Source: Rhodocyclaceae bacterium (GTDB lineage Bacteria; Pseudomonadota; Gammaproteobacteria; Burkholderiales; Rhodocyclaceae). Taken from it: 56,625 bases of DNA. This document shows, piece after piece, positions 54,987 to 56,625 of this stretch. Each line of letters starts with the position of its first letter. Within the stretch, counting starts at the first letter, position 1. Location: NCBI GenBank assembly GCA_020445785.1, contig JAGRFZ010000078.1, positions 398 to 57,022 of the forward strand. The letters are read 5' to 3'. Below the pieces are notes generated by a model. That model had not been told where the DNA came from and searched no databases. It worked only from the letters and a program-made list of their open reading frames with translations. The translations under genes and the position numbers were made by a program.

Positions 54987-55582
54987 TCAGTTCGCCAGTT
55001 CGGGCCGGTCGGCGAAGTGCGCCAGCGCGTCCGGATTGGCCAGCGCTTCGACGTTCTTGACCGGCCGACCGTGGACCACGTTGCGCACCGCCAGTTCGAC
55101 GATCTTGCCGCTCTTGGTGCGCGGGATGTCGGCCACCTGCAGCACCCGGGCGGGCACGTGGCGCGGCGTGGTGTTGGCGCGGATGGTCTGCTTGATGCGG
55201 TCCACCAGGGCGTCGTCGAGGGTCAAGCCATCGCGCAGTTTGACGAACAGCACGACGCGCACGTCGCGCGCCCAGTCCTGGCCGATCACCAGCGATTCCA
55301 CCACCTCGTCGAGCTTTTCGACCTGGCGGTAGATTTCGGCGGTGCCGATGCGCACGCCCCCCGGATTCAGCGTGGCGTCGCTGCGGCCGAAAAAGCTCAT
55401 GCCGCCGCTGTCCTCCAGCTGCACCCAGTCCCCGTGATGCCAGATGCCGGGAAAGCGCTCGAAGTAGGCCGCACGGTAGCGGCTGCCGTCCGTATCACCC
55501 CAGAAGCCGGTAGGCATGGAAGGAAAGGGCGCGCAGCAGACCAACTCGCCCGGCTCGCCCTGCAGCGCAGCACATAGCCGCC
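54987..55582 (-). pseudogene. Acetoacetyl-CoA synthetase, C-terminal part only, disrupted
   Basis: About 195 codons of the C-terminal end of an acetoacetate-CoA ligase (normally about 650 residues). The preserved part runs from [20 protein letters not shown] through [12 protein letters not shown]-like [25 protein letters not shown] to the catalytic-Lys segment [14 protein letters not shown]. Upstream of about 55582 the similarity stops where the A+T-rich element begins. The AMP-forming N-terminal domain is absent from the window, and the 61 bp beyond the element do not resume it. No start codon and ribosome site of its own is convincing, so it is probably a pseudogene, unless the window edge hides a complex rearrangement. 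Confidence 0.75.
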
Positions 55583-55602
55583 CGTTAGGTGCCGTTGGGC
55601 AA
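55583..55602. repeat. Left terminal inverted repeat
   Basis: CGTTAGGTGCCGTTGGGCAA, reading into the element. Matches the complement of 56545-56564 at 18 of 20 positions. The acetoacetyl-CoA synthetase similarity ends at this boundary. Confidence 0.7.
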
Positions 55603-55630
55603 AATCTTTACATTGATCAACGTGCAGACA

Positions 55631-55936
55631 CTATGATACTAATCCGAGCTCTTGAGCTGATGGGATCTTCTTTATTTCTTTCGAGTATTTCCTTTCTGCT
55701 TCTTCAAGGTCATATCGAGCTTGAAGATTCATCCAGAACTGAGCTGACATACCAAAAAATTTGCCCAGCTTCAACGCCGTTTCGGCAGTAATTCCACGAT
55801 CCTCTTTAAGTATCTGACTGAGCCTTGTTTGTGAAAGCCCGGTCTCCTTGGATAATCTATAAGCAGATATACCCATTGGTACCAGGAATTCTTCTTTCAG
55901 GATTTCTCCTGGGTGTATATTTTTTAACCGGGTCAT
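55631..55936 (-). CDS. higA: HigA-type antitoxin (HTH)
   Basis: 101 residues. The helix-turn-helix MTRLKNIHPGEILKEEFLVPMGISAYRLSKETGLSQTRLSQIL is that of HigA/VapI antitoxins, followed by the family end FGMSAQFWMNLQARYDLEEAERKY. It binds and neutralises the HigB toxin and represses the operon. It follows higB by 18 bp, the typical toxin-first order. Codon use is A+T-rich, as in the whole element. Confidence 0.92.
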   Translation of the reverse strand: MTRLKNIHPGEILKEEFLVPMGISAYRLSKETGLSQTRLSQILKEDRGITAETALKLGKFFGMSAQFWMNLQARYDLEEAERKYSKEIKKIPSAQELGLVS

Positions 55937-55954
55937 GATGGTTTAGTGCTCTAC

Positions 55955-56242
55955 TTAATGATAATCAATTATCTCAACTCGATGTGCATTTCCTTCAAGC
56001 CACTCGAAGCAAATTCGGTATCTATTGTTGATTCTGATACTGTATTGACCCTTGCGGTTTCCTTTCAGCAGTTCAAGATGATTGCTGGGAGGGATTCTTA
56101 AAGTCTCTATATCCGTAGCGGCATCGATAAGCCTGAGTTTTCTTCTGGCAAGATTATGCAAATTGGCCGGAAGCTGAATTTTCTTCCTGAATTCTCCTGC
56201 CCAGATGCTTTCCGTCTCCTGATCCCGGAAAGATACTATCAC
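55955..56242 (-). CDS. higB: HigB-type toxin (RelE fold, mRNA interferase)
   Basis: 95 residues from a GTG start (MIVSFRDQETESIW), which matches the conserved opening of HigB. Family segments: LARRKLRLIDAATDIETLRIPPSNHLELLKG and GQYSIRINNRYRICFEWLEGNAHRVEIIDYH at the C-terminus. It cleaves mRNA on the ribosome. A candidate promoter with TTGACA (56276-56271) and two ATACTATCA direct repeats lies upstream. Confidence 0.92.
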   Translation of the reverse strand: MIVSFRDQETESIWAGEFRKKIQLPANLHNLARRKLRLIDAATDIETLRIPPSNHLELLKGNRKGQYSIRINNRYRICFEWLEGNAHRVEIIDYH

Positions 56243-56257
56243 AAAGCTATACTATCA
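56233..56257 (-). promoter_or_regulatory. Direct repeats at the higBA start, candidate HigA operator
   Basis: ATACTATCA occurs at 56233-56241 and 56249-56257 (16 bp apart); one copy overlaps the higB start codon. A TTGACA -35-like box lies at 56271-56276. Confidence 0.45.
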
Positions 56258-56289
56258 ACCATCGAAAGCATGTCAACATAAAATTACAT

Positions 56290-56496
56290 CTACCTACAGC
56301 ATGACAGACGGGCTCTGCCCTGCCGCCCCTGACATGTGCAATAGAATCTACCATTCCGATCCTGTCTTAGAGTGCAGTTGCCATTACCGCATCCCCCGGC
56401 TGCCATAAGACAGCCTTCTAAATGATACTCAGCACTAAAGGAAAATGGAATTAAAGTGATAACTATGCCAATTAAAATATATCTAAAGGTTTTCAT
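56290..56496 (-). CDS. Small secreted Cys-rich protein, function unknown
   Basis: 68 residues. A classic signal peptide (MKTFRYILIGIVITLIPFSFSA) is followed by a 46-residue mature part with seven Cys (EGC, GGCGNGNC, YCTC, SCC) and several Gly. An AGGGA ribosome site lies five to six bases before the ATG. A+T-rich codons match the higBA genes, and it is on the same strand 47 bp upstream of higB. No known family is recognised; a disulfide-stabilised effector, or bacteriocin-like peptide, is possible but unproven. Confidence 0.55.
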   Translation of the reverse strand: MKTFRYILIGIVITLIPFSFSAEYHLEGCLMAAGGCGNGNCTLRQDRNGRFYCTCQGRQGRARLSCCR

Positions 56497-56544
56497 AAAT
56501 CCCTGAATTTTGATGAAATCATAGAGAAATTTAATATGGTAGTA

Positions 56545-56564
56545 TTACCCAATGGCACCTAACG
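56545..56564. repeat. Right terminal inverted repeat
   Basis: TTACCCAATGGCACCTAACG, the complement of the left end with two changes. The GC-rich flank after it (56565-56625) shows no acetoacetyl-CoA synthetase reading frame. Confidence 0.7.
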
Positions 56565-56625
56565 TGACGCGGGTATTCGACGTTGCGGGACGGTTCGGAT
56601 CGCAGGCGCAGCCGTAGCGACGATC

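Larger units (their letters stand above)
55583..56564. mobile_element. A+T-rich element with inverted ends carrying higBA and a small secreted protein gene
   Basis: About 982 bp, strikingly A+T-rich against a GC-rich host on both sides. Its ends are inverted repeats of the form CGTTAGGTGCCRTTGGGYAA (18 of 20 positions match). Three genes, all minus strand, fill it; no transposase or integrase. The ends begin with GTTAGGT, which also fits the GTTRRRY core of integron attC sites, so it could be a cassette or a MITE-like element. No target duplication is obvious (ccgcc and tgacg flank the ends). Confidence 0.6.

Noticed and set aside
55573-56575. Target site duplication at the ends of the higBA element
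   Set aside because: The flanks (ccgcc and tgacg) do not match, so a classical transposition footprint is not supported.

Overview
The window is GC-rich (roughly two-thirds G+C by eye) with dense, overlapping genes. It looks like the chromosome of a metabolically versatile betaproteobacterium, most likely of the Azoarcus/Thauera/Aromatoleum (Rhodocyclales) type. The grounds are the pyrG-kdsA-eno-ftsB housekeeping operon, a phenol/toluene-type catechol meta-cleavage gene with its ferredoxin and a XylR/DmpR-type regulator, a sodium-pumping decarboxylase, and many PAS/GGDEF/EAL signalling proteins. The genus is inference; no rRNA or tRNA gene was seen.

Layout. (1) 1-3158, minus strand: the end of an aromatic catabolic operon. 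It holds a catechol 2,3-dioxygenase (cut by the window edge), its reactivating [2Fe-2S] ferredoxin, a sigma-54 promoter with an upstream inverted repeat, and the sigma-54 activator gene. (2) 3387-18877: a UbiB-like kinase gene, then a signalling island of two large hybrid histidine kinases and a four-gene minus-strand operon (REC-GGDEF, TonB-dependent receptor, YfiR-like protein, histidine kinase). A divergent REC-AAA+ regulator follows, whose C-terminus looks like a winged helix. A 163-bp imperfect palindrome follows the island. (3) 19204-24425, plus strand: a biotin-dependent Na+-translocating decarboxylase (alpha, gamma, biotin carrier, beta), then a DUF389 membrane protein fused to an OmpA-like domain. 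(4) 24443-36343: a catabolic region with an acyl-CoA ligase, an AEC transporter, a ThDP-dependent lyase-like enzyme, a GntR/FCD regulator and an aldo/keto reductase. It also holds a tightly overlapping minus-strand operon of acyl-CoA dehydrogenase (ACAD10/11 type), SDR, APH-like kinase, DUF6285-like protein and histidine phosphatase. Similar 15-bp palindromes occur in three promoter regions here and suggest one GntR regulon. (5) 36683-44479: an ABC exporter and a CHASE-PAS-GGDEF-EAL protein. (6) 44765-49262: an AraC regulator divergent from a peroxiredoxin-like gene, aroG-serB, and an HxlR regulator divergent from a membrane protein gene. (7) 49272-55582, minus strand: ftsB, eno, kdsA, pyrG, then an alpha/beta hydrolase, an isochorismatase-family hydrolase and the 3' part of an acetoacetyl-CoA synthetase gene. 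(8) 55583-56564: an A+T-rich element with about 20-bp inverted ends that carries higBA and a small secreted Cys-rich protein gene, and at which the acetoacetyl-CoA synthetase reading frame stops being recognisable.

The most interesting candidate system is region 4. It combines a CoA ligase, a kinase that may phosphorylate hydroxyacyl-CoA, an ACAD10/11-type dehydrogenase and a ThDP C-C lyase, apparently coordinated by one GntR repressor. The signalling island is the second: it pairs an outer-membrane receptor with a YfiR-like periplasmic protein, a histidine kinase and a c-di-GMP synthase in one transcript.
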